From contig NW_002060947.1 in the NCBI RefSeq assembly GCF_000150275.1, forward strand, positions 8,402,043 to 8,466,042: a stretch of DNA of 64,000 nucleotides, written 5' to 3'. Position 1 is the first letter of the stretch. Every line of letters starts with the position of its first letter. A program made the position numbers and the translations under genes. The notes under the pieces were generated by a model. It was not told the origin of the DNA. It saw only the letters and a program-made list of their open reading frames with translations, and did not search any database. The DNA comes from Trichoplax adhaerens. Its lineage: Eukaryota > Placozoa > Uniplacotomia > Trichoplacea > Trichoplacidae. Shown in pieces: positions 1-13,200 of the stretch.

Positions 1-788
1 GGATTACATAGAGCTTCCCCTATTGTTTCACGTAAAAATGCGATATCGGCGAATACTGCTTATTCCTATTTGGATACCACAGTTGAACAAAGCAGAAGCG
101 AGGGATTTAGTATACGTAACGTTACCTCTGGAAAAATCAATGTCTTATTCCATTATATTGGTATAAATTCAAAAACGGGTATGTTAATAAGCCCTACATC
201 GCGAGAATTGGCATCCATTGACGGAGCGCTACAGAGGAAAATCGTCACCAAATTTTATTGGGCCTGTGCTGTCATAAGAAATACTTTTTTATCGCGACAA
301 GGTCAAGGAAAGGTTGGTAATGGAGTGATGATTCAAGAACACTAAAATGTTATGTGGCATATTTATGAAGATATTTTGATTATTGTGTTCATTTTAGAAG
401 CCTGAAAATGTGTCGCCAAAATTTGTAAAGAAATCCCTAAATGTATATGAACAAGGTATCTTATTTACTCTTTCACCAGAACGCGTAGGAGGAGGAGGAG
501 GAAAGAAATTACGTAAACCGCTCAGATACTGGGTTATAGGGTATGTTTTCGATAGACATGATACTGCATTAATTATTCATTAAATAATAGCAGAGATAGA
601 AATTTTGAATGAGGTCTTCATTTGACCATGAATACAGTATTGACGATCATATTCTTGTTTCAAAACACAGGAGAATATTCCACGACAATTTTACTCCGAT
701 ACATGAATTTTATTTTAGCTATCACGAATCTATCTCTCAAAATATTTGTGAAGTAGCTCACCGTATTGGTTTTGCATGGAATAAATAG
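1..788 (+). CDS. INTU: Inturned-like (CPLANE) protein, 3' end only, three exons
   Basis: This is the C-terminal part of a gene that enters from the left edge. Exons: 1-312 (open in frame from base 1), 398-540 and 671-788, ending in TAG at 786-788. Introns 313-397 and 541-670 have GT-AG ends and the phases fit (0, then 2). The product ends YWVIGRIFHDNFTPIHEFYF..., SYHESISQNICEVAHRIGFAWNK. I recognise this arrangement (glycine-rich loop, 'YWVIGR', then 'FHDS/YHES') as the last longin-like segment of inturned, a CPLANE subunit that promotes ciliogenesis and planar polarity at the basal body. The recognition is from memory of the family end, so the symbol is moderately sure. That these are real spliced exons is much surer. 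The short run of glycines in exon 2 (GGGGG) is unusual. What lies upstream is outside the window. Confidence 0.65.
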
Positions 789-2118
789 TAACGTAAAAGT
801 GATAGTGGTATATATGATCCTGCAACTACACAGTAAAAAGAAGAAACATGCTCATCAATCGCAGGATTGATGATTATGTACTAGCTATAAAAAAATTGAA
901 TTTTCAGTGATATTTTGAGATGTCGTAAAAGTATTCACCGACGTGTATTTCCCTGAAACAAGGGAAATTCCACTCTGCATTTGTATGTTGGTTGAATCGT
1001 CATAGCTCAATGACTGATATACACGTATATAAAATTTATTAGAAAGAATTCTTGAAAAATTTTTGATACTCAGTTTTCTATTTTCACGACATTTATATTT
1101 GATAATGTATATGGAGAAAATTTATGCTCAATCTTTTAATGATCTTTCTATCTGCTTTGTTTTGACCATGCGAAAATTTTTTACATTTGATTTGCATCAT
1201 TTGTACATATCATTATCAATTTTGAAATTATATACAGCATAGCGCTTCTAATGAAGGCAATAAAATAAGTTAATAATAAGGCAATCGGTTTATAATTAGT
1301 TCATGAATAGTCTGCTATGGAAGTAGGAACATAAGCCAATGCTGGTGCGAGCCTGGTGTCCATCCATGCTAAATTTGGATTATGACATAAAGTAAATTAA
1401 GTTCTTCTTTATTAATATCCTTTCAAATTTAATTTAGTAGTGACGAATTTTAGCTGAAGTTGCCAAAGTCTACTATGCAGGAGAAGCCAATTCGTTCATG
1501 GCCATTATTCATAATTATCCATCTTGTACTTGTATAATGTGAATTTTAAAATGGTCTCCTTCCTAAAAGTAATATCGATAGTGTTTAGAATATATAAAAT
1601 TATGACTAAGATCAGCAGCGTAGCTGGACTTGGACTGATTAGACCTAGACATGGACTACGACAAGTTAAGATTCTTTCTTCTAGTCGTCCAAGACCTAGG
1701 CAGCATGTGCAAAAACGCAGAAATATCATCATATGCTGCAATGATACTGCATCAGTTGAAATAGTATCCTTCAACTTCTAGATCATTGAAAGGCTCAAAT
1801 GCATCTAATTAGAATCAACGTATCAACAAGCTTATTATGCAATTTAGAGTAGGCAAAATAAGATATTTAAAGATGAAGAATTTTTCTTCAGCTCGATTTC
1901 TTGTTCTCTCAAAGCTGCATTATGGCAGGTTTATAGTCTACTATCTCGATCATCCACTATGGCCCATACAATATAGTACACAATATCTGTATTGTTGTCT
2001 TTGGCAAGGATTACTTTTGATCATACATGATATCTGGTAATCCCCTCGGTCCATCTATACGTCCGTCACCGTCGCCTCCTAGCCCCACATACAGTGGAAA
2101 TGAATAACATAGTCCACA
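789..2118. other. Intergenic gap, nothing coding recognised
   Basis: Between the INTU-like stop and the MTRES1-like start. Overlapping short ORFs on both strands around 1505-1781 have no family resemblance, no matching splice partners and low-complexity composition, so I treat them as chance. No RNA gene or clear repeat was seen. The last few hundred bases presumably hold the 5' UTR and promoter of the next gene. Confidence 0.5.
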
Positions 2119-3882
2119 ATGGCGGCCAGTAAATCAATCCTTCAACCAATTGCCTCTTTATTCCGATCGCAGCGACGGCTATGGACAAATTTAGTATTCA
2201 ATAAGCCTAGACTGAGGTATAGTAGTAATAAAGCTGACGATCCTACTTTTAAAGAAATAGATACCGTGACTACATCGCTTAGAATCGATGCTATTGCATC
2301 CAAAGGGTTAGGCATATCGCGCAGGTAAGATGATTTCAGACATCGACTAAATTAGGCTGAAGGGATGGATGTTATCGCTCTTGAGGCCATCATTATACTG
2401 CAGTTTACTTCATCATGATGGCAATCTACATAACTTGAATTGGTTGTATAGGAAATTATGGGAATATTGTTTACGTGGTTACGTCAGTGTCAATGGAATC
2501 AAGATCAAAAAGAAAAGCGCTGAGGTAAATTGCAACAGCTGGCCCATCTACAACACAACAATGCATTGAAAAAGCAGCATGTTACTCAGGAAATAGTTTG
2601 ATTAATTTTGATTGGGATAAATGTGAATGTTTTCAATTTTCTTCTGCATTAAGATATTAAAGAATAAGTGCACTTATGTATGAAAATATAGAATTACATG
2701 TAGGGGCAGAAATTATGACGATTATGAGACACAACGATGCAATAGAGACTGCATGTTACTCAGGGAATAGCTTGACTAATTTTGGTTGATGATCAATGTT
2801 AACGCTTCTAGTTGTCCTATGTATTGAGATATTAAGGACTAAGTGCACTTAAATATGAAATTATAGAATTACACATAGCACAAGAATTATTTTGATTAGT
2901 ATTGGAGGTCAATTTCAGCTGTAGTGCAAAACAGAAGCCCATTTATGTATAACAGTAGAGCTTTCTTTCGACAGATGATAAATAATCAGGTCAGAATATT
3001 CGAATTAAGTTGGCTCATAGGACATGGTATTTCGTTTATTTCACTAGTTAATCTTATACTTTAATGTAATGATTTGTCGTTAGCTAGCGATAAAGATGGA
3101 TGTAACTAACAATTAAGTAATTAATTTAAATATTGTAACATACATTCTACTAATTGATCGGGCTTGTATAGCAATACTAATATAAGATTAGTATTTTCTA
3201 CTATAGGCTGATGTACAAGCAGTAATTAGTATTCCACGTAGTTTTAATATAAATTAAAGTAATAATCTTAGTGTTTTCTCATCGTGCTAATGTACCTGTT
3301 ACTGGTAAAAAATTTCATATTGTTGCGAATTACCTATTAATAATAATATTCGTAAGCTGGCTCTACATGCTAAAATAATAATCTGTACAGTTATAACTTA
3401 CTTTCAGCATCAACATAAATATGGTTGCAGGATTTAAAGTAAATCAGATTTATCACAGTAATGCGGTAATAGAACTTAACATGTAGTAAAATTATCGTTG
3501 ATGGATTAGGCATTTATTCCATTAATTGATTCCTGTCTTGGAATAGCAATTTAAAACAAGTCGCTAGATTTGTAATACTCGTGCTTTACAAATGGACGTA
3601 TACTATTACTGTTGAAGAGATACATCTAATTTAAGCTTTATGATGACTTCATTATCCTTGTTCTATTTTACATTATGGTCAATGCAGCTCAATTCTTTCA
3701 TTTTCTGTTCTATAACTATTTGAAAGGTCAAAAATCGAGACAAAGTTATTATTGATGGACCAGGTATTAATCGTGGCTACGTTGAAGTCATAGAAATTGG
3801 CAATTTAACTAAGAAAGGAAATTATCATATTCGACTTAAGCGCTGTAAACGTTTACTTAAAGGAAATGAATTGGGCCTTTAG
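2119..3882 (+). CDS. MTRES1: MTRES1-like mitochondrial S4-domain RNA-binding protein
   Basis: Three exons, 2119-2324, 2452-2524 and 3727-3882, with introns in phase 2 and phase 0, give a 144-residue protein. The N terminus (MAASKSILQPIASLFRSQRR) is basic and lacks acidic residues, like a mitochondrial presequence. Residues about 50-110 form an S4 RNA-binding fold: 'RIDAIASKGLGISRR', then 'YCLRGYVSVNGIKIKKKSAE', then 'VKNRDKVII'. The protein ends in a basic tail (HIRLKRCKRLLKGN). This order matches MTRES1 (C6orf203), which binds mitochondrial RNA/ribosomes and protects mitochondrial transcription under stress. The 5' ATG is the first in frame and is followed directly by the presequence. Intron 2 (about 1.2 kb) is inflated by tandem duplications. 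The family assignment rests on motif order and length rather than a search. Confidence 0.85.
2577..2885. repeat. Diverged tandem duplication, period 174 bp
   Basis: Within intron 2 of the MTRES1-like gene. 'gcatgttactcagg' recurs at 2577 and 2751. The match continues through 'aagtgcactta' and 'atagaattacat' to a similar distance in each copy. A further pair of weakly similar blocks lies at about 3180-3300. Confidence 0.75.
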
Positions 3883-6745
3883 TAGACATAGACGCCGAAC
3901 TTTTACTGTAGGAAGCTGGATATAAAGTTTAGTAAGGGAAATCTCGCAACTTACACTGTTGGAATGTAAATATTAAATTATGTTACTATCATGATCAAAA
4001 TAAGCTCGTATACTACTAATATTAATAGTACTCGATGGAATCATTTATGATGTTTGCTATGCTATCAAAAAGGGAAACTAAGTTCTTAATCATTGATTTG
4101 ATAGACTCTTAGTTTTGATGAACTGAATGCGCTATACTGCACATGATACCACTTTTCTAAATGAAACAAAATTATTGTTCTATTCGATTAAAATTTTATT
4201 TATGGTATTATTTTTGAAACTTATTTTGGAGATAAAGATACAGTCTTTTTAAGATTGCTTGCAGTTACTGAAAGCAAGCTTACTAGTTGAATAACTATAA
4301 GCAGGTTTGTGATATCATATGTTGTAGTAAGGGGGCAGCTGTAGGCATTCAAAGTTATATCTGATGAGACTTATAAATGCGTTGATGTTAAGATTTTGAT
4401 GGTAGTATGGTAGATTCGGCTGTATGGCATTGATGTTTGACATTTGTTACTTACCCATTGAGATGGTAATTTCGATAGTTTGCACTACTGCTAATTTGTC
4501 ACTGTTGAGAAGGAAGAGCATAAAAGCCATCATTACAATACTGTACATGCATATCAATGGAGATTTTTATTACTTTCGATAACTATTACATGAAGCTGGT
4601 TAGGAAAGTGTTAAGTAGCGTGCCTTTTCCGAAATATTTTCTTACAAAATCATGAAAAAAATATCATCAATTAAGATCCAGGATATAACATTTTCAAATC
4701 CATTAGATATTTTATGACTGAAAATGTAAATAAATTCATATCCATCCATCCAATTTTGAATACTATAGAAGGTCCATGGAGATAACGACTATATTGTAAA
4801 ACTGTTATTGACGTGATTGCATGGAAATATTCACGTTTACATGAAATTGCGATAATTTCATACAGTGTTAATTGCGTATGCTATTGAATTAGGCTACAGT
4901 CATGACCGGAATAAATGTAGGAACTGGTTGTTTCATTTGCTCGGATATCTGCTAATTTTATGTTAGTTTCACCCGATTCTATAAATAAATGCAAACTACC
5001 AATGTAGTTAGTTTCGAAGTTTAATCATGTGAATATATTAAAAACAAACAGTAATTTCTACTGAACTTATTTCTGAAGGAATAAATCGGTGCTGGAGATT
5101 TATAGTAACTACTACCACTGCATAATACTTGATTTAAAGCCATGAATACTGATACATCATTAATATTAGGCTGCCACAACTTAATTTTGATATCCCATCA
5201 AGCGGACATCTAGCTTAAAAAGATATCATGTATTTCACTATTCTCTTCATCCAATCCAGTAAAATAAATGCCGAACTCCGAGACCAATTTTTAAGTTAAT
5301 TTCAAGACAGAAATCTAAAGAAAGTCTTTCAGGGATTTATTAAATAGTAAATTCTGCGAACGTGATAACGTTATGATTGATGTTGGCATATTTCTACGAA
5401 AAGCAATTTATAAAACTGTTTAGCCCAATACAGTGAATAAGCCTAGAATCTCAACTCTCATTTTTGTCTCCTTTCCAAATTGAATCTAATGAAAAGTTTT
5501 CATAAATTAATTGAAAATTTTAGGTTGCCATGACCGTTCGTAAAGATAAAATAAGCCAACGTTAGAGATCTATCTTAATTAAGCTCAATTACTTAATTGG
5601 AAAGATTAAAGTAAAAGTAAACTAAAAGTATATCAATGAATATATTATTTTATGCCTAGAAAGAGTATCAATTTCTATACTCATATTACAGTCATTTAAA
5701 ACCATAGGTAAATTAATTCTATTTTGAATAGTTCGGTTCAGCGATATTCTTGACCCGTAGTTAAGACAGACTCGTTAAATATCTTATTAATTGAGAACTA
5801 GAAATTCAATATTAATATTAAAAACTATAAGCAAAAGTAATCTATCTGATTAAGCCTAGCTATGTGTATATAATGAAACAATGGCTTATATTGATTAATT
5901 TTATTTTATAACCAAATAAAGTGAGTTCAACAATGTTATTCTAATCTTGGAAGCTATAAATAAAGGCAATGTGTCATTAATTGATTGGATAGTTTAGCCA
6001 TGTGGGTACTACAAATCAATAGTTTATACTGATTCATTTTTGAGTCTAATGGAAAATCAATAACAGAATCCTATACTTATTTTAAAACTATCACTAATAA
6101 TAGCAGTTCGGAACTTAAATCAAAACGCTTTAAGATGAGGTAGAGAGATAAATGATATAAGATATTGACCTGTATCTTTAATAAAATCGTTATCTGCGCT
6201 AAAATCTTTCCCAAACACTAATTTTAAAGCTATAATTAACAACACTCTGATAATAACTGATCAGCAAGTGAAAGAAATGGATTGAATGAACAATAGTATA
6301 CATCCAAAAAGGCTTGTTAGATGGTCTATATACTCGTACATGAAAGGAGTGCGCAACATCTTGATAATAAATTGTCCACCAGATGTTGGATATTCTGCCA
6401 ACGTGGTGGAATAGCAGTGGACAGTCATAAATGCCGCATGATTCGATATACAATCATACAGTATATAGTTTTAGATTATTGAACATAGAACAAAATCTTT
6501 TGTTATATTACTCAGGCATGATCATGTCTAGGTATTATTACACAAGGCCATTTGATCTTAGTTAATATTAATATACGAGTTCTTGAAAGAAGCCCATTTG
6601 CACGGCATTCGAAAGAGTAAAAAATAGTGAAATAGCGTTATCATTCCAATTATAGTTTAAATATCTATTCCGTTATTAGTAACGAGCAGTTGCATCTTGA
6701 CATTTTTCTTTTTTACAAAGCTTCAGCCATTAACCACTTTTCTAT
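3883..6745. other. Intergenic region with degenerate short tandem units
   Basis: No exon could be supported on either strand; a minus-strand ORF at 6199-6453 has no features of a gene. The right half contains degenerate units about 125-135 bp apart. For example, 'aactataagcaaaagtaatc' near 5822 corresponds to 'agctataaataaaggcaatg' near 5950 and to 'aactatcactaataatagca' near 6086, each followed by an 'aagcctag/tttagcc' block. The repeat assignment here is weak. Confidence 0.4.
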
Positions 6746-9344
6746 ATGAAATTTCTAAGTATTACCGATAAAGGCATTTCTTGTGTTTTCTGGTTAACCT
6801 TTTTCATCAGTTCCATTTCCATTGCTTTAAATCTAGCTGTTATTCTAGGCCACACGTCGTTACCAGGTAAGATAATTTCACGTCATCATTCACCAGTAGT
6901 CAAAACCACTTCGAAAATAGTGTCGAATAACTTCTCATCGATCTACGAGTAAATTCTATTCTGAATCCGTACAACTTTCGATTCAGTATTTGTGTCTGAT
7001 TCTATTTCTATAAGGTTATAATTTATAAAACTATAATTACAAATAGAGATTAAACTCATTTTATACTAATGATGTTATATAGTTGAGAAATATCGAAATT
7101 CATATTTACATTCACAATTTAGTCATCAAAACATGGGAAAAACTTAGAGGGCCGCCAGGTATACCTGGTCCGCCGGGGCCTCGTGGAGAGCGTGGTTTTC
7201 GAGGTAGGATTTGAATATCAGATGAAATACTTTATATCACTAGTAAGATTAAAAGCTCTATAACCAATGATGAAATAATACGTATTCCAGCAGATTATAC
7301 AAGCATTTCTATACAATATTTTATCACTTTAGAAAGTTTATAATACGCTGTAATAAAATTCAGGATAGATCTGATCGGACTATTGCATATTGGATAAACA
7401 GATATTTCACTTTTACCATAAAGAATTGTAAGAAAATTGGGGGGGGGGGTACATCATCATGTTCACGAGCAGTAAAAGTAAATTATAGTTGCCAAAATAA
7501 TCAAATTTTAACGTACAAAGAAGTCTATAGAGGTCTTATGACACCGCTTCAATATCATCCTTATTTTATGCAATCATTTGATAAGCTTTCTTTCTCGATT
7601 TCGTAGTGTAATTTAAATTTTGAATCAACTCTTTAATCTTATAATAATCATAAGAGCACTAATTCAGGTTTGTATCGTATCTCTAGGAATAACAGGACGC
7701 CCTGGAATGCAAGGATTAAAAGGAGAAAAAGGTCAGATGAGTGTCTAAGAACCAGATTTAAATCTAAACATTCGATTAGGACAATTTAGTGGAATTCCCT
7801 GCAATAAAATATTAAACTACTTTACTTCCCATTTTCACATGACGAAATTGAAATTATTACTTCCATTTCATATCCACTATTAACTAATAATTGCAATAAA
7901 GTAGATAAAATGATCATACTTAGTATTACTGAGAAAAATTCATAGCTTTAATTCCCATAAAATCCATTTTTAATTATTAGGCGAATCTGGATTGGGTGAT
8001 AAAGGTATGTTTGGCGTAAAATCGCACGTTATTCTATGGTGCATTAGGATGTTCACATTACCAAATCAGTCAACATTACAGAGAATTTATTGCATAGACT
8101 AATCATAAGTTCTGTAGAAATCAAATTGAAACATCTATTCCTGCAATAGCCTCGTTTGTAGTATAAAAATCATTATTATTAAATTTATTTACAGTATAAT
8201 AATTCTATACTTCAGGAACGAATGCTGGGCCTCCAGGGCCTCCAGGCCCACCAGGACCACCCGGGCCTCGAGGTAAGAGAAACTTTAAAATTACTCGTTA
8301 ATTTATGTCAGATTGAAAGTAGTCTAATTTTATTGTTGCCGAATTTTTATAAAAATTTGTGGATAAGGTGTAATACAGTTAAATAAATGCTATAGCATGA
8401 GATTTAGAACAAGCAATATATATGTAACTGATATCTAGGTCCACCAGGACCCGGTGATGGAGGACAGGAGAATGAGGTTGATCCAATAGGAATATTAGGT
8501 GAGTCAATTGCAATTTCACCTTATGGTCTTCTATAATGTGCCTCTATTTTAAAGATTCTCCAAACAATATTTTATGTTAGATGTACAAAAACGAATCGAT
8601 CTACAAACACAAAATGTCGGCAATAATGCTAATCAGTGGGCCGCTGAAGGCAGCACTGATAAAATGGGCAACCAAGGAGAGGAAGTAAAACAACAACAAT
8701 TTCAGCAGCAGGTATTGCAGCAACAGCAACAACAATTGCTATTACAACAACAATTACAACAACAGCAACAACAGCAGCAGCTGCAGCAGCAATCAGTTCA
8801 ACAACCACCACTACAACAACAACAACAACCAGTATTCCAGCAAGTGCATATACAGCAGCAGCAACAACAACCTATGCAACAGCAGCAACCGCCTGTTCAG
8901 CAACAAGTACCAATACAACAGCAGCAACAACCTCCTATTCAGCCACCAATACAACAACAACCAATACAGCAGCAACCTCCTTTACAGCAACAACCAATGC
9001 AGCAACAGCAATTGCAACAGCAGCAACAACAACAGCAACAGCCACCTATGCAGCAGCAACTTAATTTTGACCAGCAACAGCAAATGCCACCAGTGCAAGC
9101 ACAACAGCAGCCACTGCTACAACAACCTCAAATGCAGCAGCAACAACAGTTTCAGCAGCAAGCAGCTCAGCAACAACAACAATTTCAACAGCAAGGGGCC
9201 AACATGGGCGGCCAACACACAGGCCAAGCAGATAATAACTTTGCAAATGCTGGTATTCCACCAGGATCAAATATAGGAGGTGCAAATGCTCAAGACGGTC
9301 AACAAATTCCCCAAAATGTTATGCAAGGAGGAGCCAGAGTTTAG
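6746..9344 (+). CDS. Short membrane-anchored or secreted collagen with a long Gln-rich C-terminal tail
   Basis: Seven exons (6746-6866, 7150-7203, 7687-7731, 7981-8004, 8216-8272, 8439-8498, 8581-9344), all joined in phase 1, encode 374 residues. Residues 1-40 (MKFLSITDKGISCVFWLTFF...) carry one hydrophobic segment without an obvious signal-peptidase site, so it could be a type II signal anchor or a signal peptide. Residues 41-120 are mostly Gly-X-Y triplets (GPPGIPGPPGPRGER; GPPGPPGPPGPPGPRG) broken by short non-triplet gaps. Exon sizes of 54 and 45 bp, each starting inside a Gly codon, are classic fibrillar-collagen exon sizes. The last exon encodes about 250 residues, over half Gln with Pro, interrupted by Met/Phe/Val, then an Asn/Gly-rich end. 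I know no collagen family with this tail. There is no NC1 or C-propeptide domain. Reading frame through all six junctions is exact, so the gene model is firm; the function is not known. Confidence 0.88.
7439..7449. repeat. Homopolymer of 11 G
   Basis: A run of eleven G in an otherwise AT-rich intron of the collagen gene. It is a likely slippage or polymorphism site. Confidence 0.9.
8685..9210 (+). repeat. Imperfect CAA/CAG trinucleotide-rich tract encoding poly-Gln
   Basis: This is the coding repeat in the last exon of the collagen-like gene. CAA and CAG are mixed and interrupted by Pro, Met, Phe, Leu and Val codons, so it is an old, interrupted repeat rather than a pure expandable microsatellite. 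Long ORFs in other frames over this tract are by-products of it. Confidence 0.9.
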
Positions 9345-10226
9345 GTTACATACAGTTTGATGAGGTATAGCCTGATTAAAGTAATTTTGAGATACGCGCA
9401 TGCAATACCCTACAAAGATCTTCAAGGAACTATTCCGTTGCATTTGTTATTAGCCTTATATTCGCCTTTTACACCATTGTCATCGTAATGATGGCATATC
9501 TACCAATGATAACATGATTTAATGCCTTTCCAGTCAAAAATTAGCAACATTTTGATGATTTTACTTGTACGTTTGGACTACTCTACAAGCTATGCTGAAT
9601 ACGTTGTATCAATATGTTACCTGTTTATGAATCATTTATCGAATTTCCAAACACAATTTCTTTAAAGTATTATATAAATGTAATAATATGTATCGATGCT
9701 GATCTATAGTCTTATCATGCTACTTCTGAAATTCTATGCTAGCGTATAATTCGATATCTAATAAAAATGATATTAAATTTATTCTGGTAGTAGTTTAATT
9801 GGATGCAACTATCTAGCTACAAGAAGTCATTCATTGAAGGCATTCAATACATTTTAATATACCACTAATGCATTTATTAAAAAGCACAAACAGCGTCCAT
9901 AACTATTATCCTTTGCAAAACATCATTATAAAGAATTGATTTGCTAATAACATTACATGCGAATTAACTAAATACTAATTGCTTGAACATAGAATCAATC
10001 GATTTTCCTTTTCACTACGCTTTTATGTATGCTCGAAATCTACGAAGTGCAGATGATAATTATTTCCCTTTCAAATATATAATACTTGACATCATTGCTG
10101 TCAATTTTAATTTAAGGAGAAAATATTTTTAAAACTATTCATCGAAACTAGTAATAGATTGAGTACACTACACTTTACAGGAACTGCGAAGTGATGTATT
10201 AGTATCGGATAGCATCAGTTATAGTA
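9345..10226. other. Convergent intergenic region / two 3' UTRs
   Basis: Lies between the stop of the plus-strand collagen gene and the stop of the minus-strand pyridoxal kinase gene. No ORF or repeat could be supported. It probably contains both 3' UTRs. Confidence 0.6.
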
Positions 10227-13200
10227 TTAGATGCTGATAGCTTTGATCTGACAGCTTGGATTTTCGATATCGTGCTTACTTTGCACTAATCGTAATTCTA
10301 ATTGAGCTGAATTTGGCGATTTACCTTCGCCAGCTAGTTCTGTAAAAGAAAGAGCAAAGTTTATAAGGAGTGCTTTCAATGAATTGATATAAAAGTATCG
10401 ATGAACGTACTTCTAGCATGGGCAATTGTACGCTTTAAAATGTTCTGAATGGATGAAATGGTTTTCTCACAGGCAAGCTAATTGAATGAAATAAGTAATT
10501 TCAACTTTATTGATATGAATTTGAAATAGCTTATTCTGTCCTTATTTCATAATTACCGATAAGCTGTCAGGATGATGAGAGGTCCAAGCTAGTAAAAGAC
10601 TGGCAAATAAATCTCCAGTACCGACAAATGCAGCCTCAACCCTAGGTATCTCTAACTTTATTCGCTGTTTTTTACCATCACCTTTTCATAAAGGGTAATA
10701 ATTTGATTAATTTATCAGCTAAAAATCGTGTTAGCCATCATTTTGTAAATTCTACCTAAGTTAACGCTACCATAACCAATCAAGAATTCGCCACTGCCAA
10801 GTTCTGAACTACTAATTACCACAGTTTTGATGCCTTTGCTATGTAGAATATCCATTGCTTCAATAGCACTTTTTTCATCGACAATTTTAACGTCAGTAAG
10901 TATTCTTGTTTCATAACCAAAAATAAAAAACACAACCGATCAATAAGTAATTTTTACTTAACAGGCACGATAAATGATTCTACTATCTAATACATTAACA
11001 TTGATCTTACTCAGCTTCAAATTGGTTAGGGGTTATAATATCAGCTAGAGGGATAACTTCTTCACGGTATATAGGTAATAATTCTTTAGGCACATACTGA
11101 AAAAGGTCATTCGGCATTGTTAAACAGACATAGCAAGCGCAAAAGTTAACATTGATAGCTAATTAAGCCCAGAACTTACCATTATCCCATTGTCACCCAT
11201 GACAGGATCGCATACTAAATTTTAATTAATTAAAGATTACAAATTATATTGCCTTGTTTAATTAGTTAGAAATTTATAGTCCATACAAAATTTATAGAAA
11301 GAAGCTGTAATCTACCATAAATTAGGTTTGGATTGGTTTCTTTTAGAGATCGAATAACTCGGGATATGCAGTGAAGGAAAGACTCCGATCCAACGTAACC
11401 TACAGCAAAGTGTAAGTAAATTTAGATTCCGGAATTGATAGCGTGCTCAATATTCAAGAATATTTGAGAGATTAGTGCCTCCAAAGACACAAAATTTGCA
11501 AGTGTCTATTCGTCTATAGTAGTTGTTACCTGTTAGGAGATGGGAATACTCGTGCAAGTTATTTTCTCTCAGTCCTTCATATAAATCCCATAACTCAGTA
11601 GCATTCAAGATTTGACCTTTCCATTTTCCGTATTCTAAATTGGAATTTCACAATTATTGGGGCGATATTTTGTTGCATCATTATACATACTGTGATTATT
11701 ACGTAACTATCAAAACATTTGTTACAGGTAACTTTTTTCATATCCATTCCTTACCAGTATGATTAGAGAACTGAACGGAATTGATCACATCGACATCGAA
11801 TCCAAGAACCTGATTGCAAAAATGAAAGATAAATGGATATGATTATAAGTAATAAATAGATGGCTTGTCATTTTGTATTTATACAGCACAGGGATCAATA
11901 AAATCTGTACTGTCAGTGGGTAAAATTATGCAAAGATGACACGCCAATTTAAAGACGAGGGCCTATGTATCGACTTGGATTGGAGCTTTGGAATCAGCTA
12001 TGATACTGGTTTATTCGCCTTGACGCCGAAACAGTAGTTTACTAGAATTTGCGGTAATCTACATGAAAAAATTCAAGCTGATGCAAGAGGGAGATTTTTC
12101 ATTCATCATCATTTTGCAATGGAGTATGGTGAATAGACGAAATTGCTATTACTCTCCTCATATAATGACTGTGGCCCAAGAAGATCACACAAGGTGCGAC
12201 TCGATATGTTGACGCCTTCCAACAAGTTGAAGATTTACTGAACGATGCTGACGGTAAAATGCATTCAAATGCTCTTACATAAAGTTAATTTGATTACGAC
12301 CACAGGAAGTAAATTACTAAAGCAATCTATTTACTTGTACAACGACAATGGGTCTGGGATAAATCACGGATACAAGTGCTTCTATGTTGATGTTTATTTT
12401 AAGAATAAGCCGATCTAAAGGTGTGTACACTGTTCAAGGACTATTTAATCATTCAATGGCAAACTGATAGGGAGTGGAAAAAATAGCAAACAACTTTATC
12501 TTCATTTTACGTGTATGAAATCGATCAAGGTGGGTGTACAAGTAGGAACGATTAAACTATCGTCGAGCTACACTATGACTGTACAAGCTATACTGGCATG
12601 TTATCCATTCATTAATGAAAACTGCATCATCGTATCCAATTAGATTAGCAGCATTCAAAAGTCTTCAACTGGAACGACTTTAGACGAAATTATTAGACAT
12701 TGCAGAATCAAGTTTCCATCCGTATTGCAAGACTAACCCTAATAGATTATTATAACTTATTAATGAATTCATGATATATAATTATTTAATTATTGAGAGA
12801 GTTACAGAAATGGCCAATAGTACTTGCATGAAATGATAAGCCGTAGTATTGCATTCTACACTATTGTGGTTCAACAAAATCAGTCAAAAATTAGCCAACA
12901 TTGGTTGGGCAGCTAACTACTACGTTATTACAGTATCCATCAACTGACCAATTGATAATGATGATACTGTCTTACAAGCCAAAAAAATGCAACCCCTCCA
13001 CGTTTTCTTATCGTGCTGGGTGTTTACACTAAGTACGCAAATACCGTCGATAAAGGTTATCCAACAGGTGAATAGTGATGGCTATGGCAACTTAGCAATC
13101 GATCAATCCAACCCTTATCCAGAGTAATAGTGAATACCGTACTCGACAAAGCTGGATGGAATGCAGTACAGTCTATTTCTTGCCTATAAACTCAATACGA

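Noticed and set aside
1505-1781. Overlapping ORFs of 85-89 codons on both strands
   Set aside because: Neither has a known motif, splice partner or good start context; overlap on opposite strands indicates chance open frames.
6199-6453. 84-codon minus-strand ORF upstream of the collagen gene
   Set aside because: AT-rich composition, no family signal, and no compatible exon nearby.
8629-9285. Three ORFs in other frames of the Gln-rich exon
   Set aside because: They are poly-Ala/Val or Asn/Ser by-products of the CAA/CAG repeat in the true frame.
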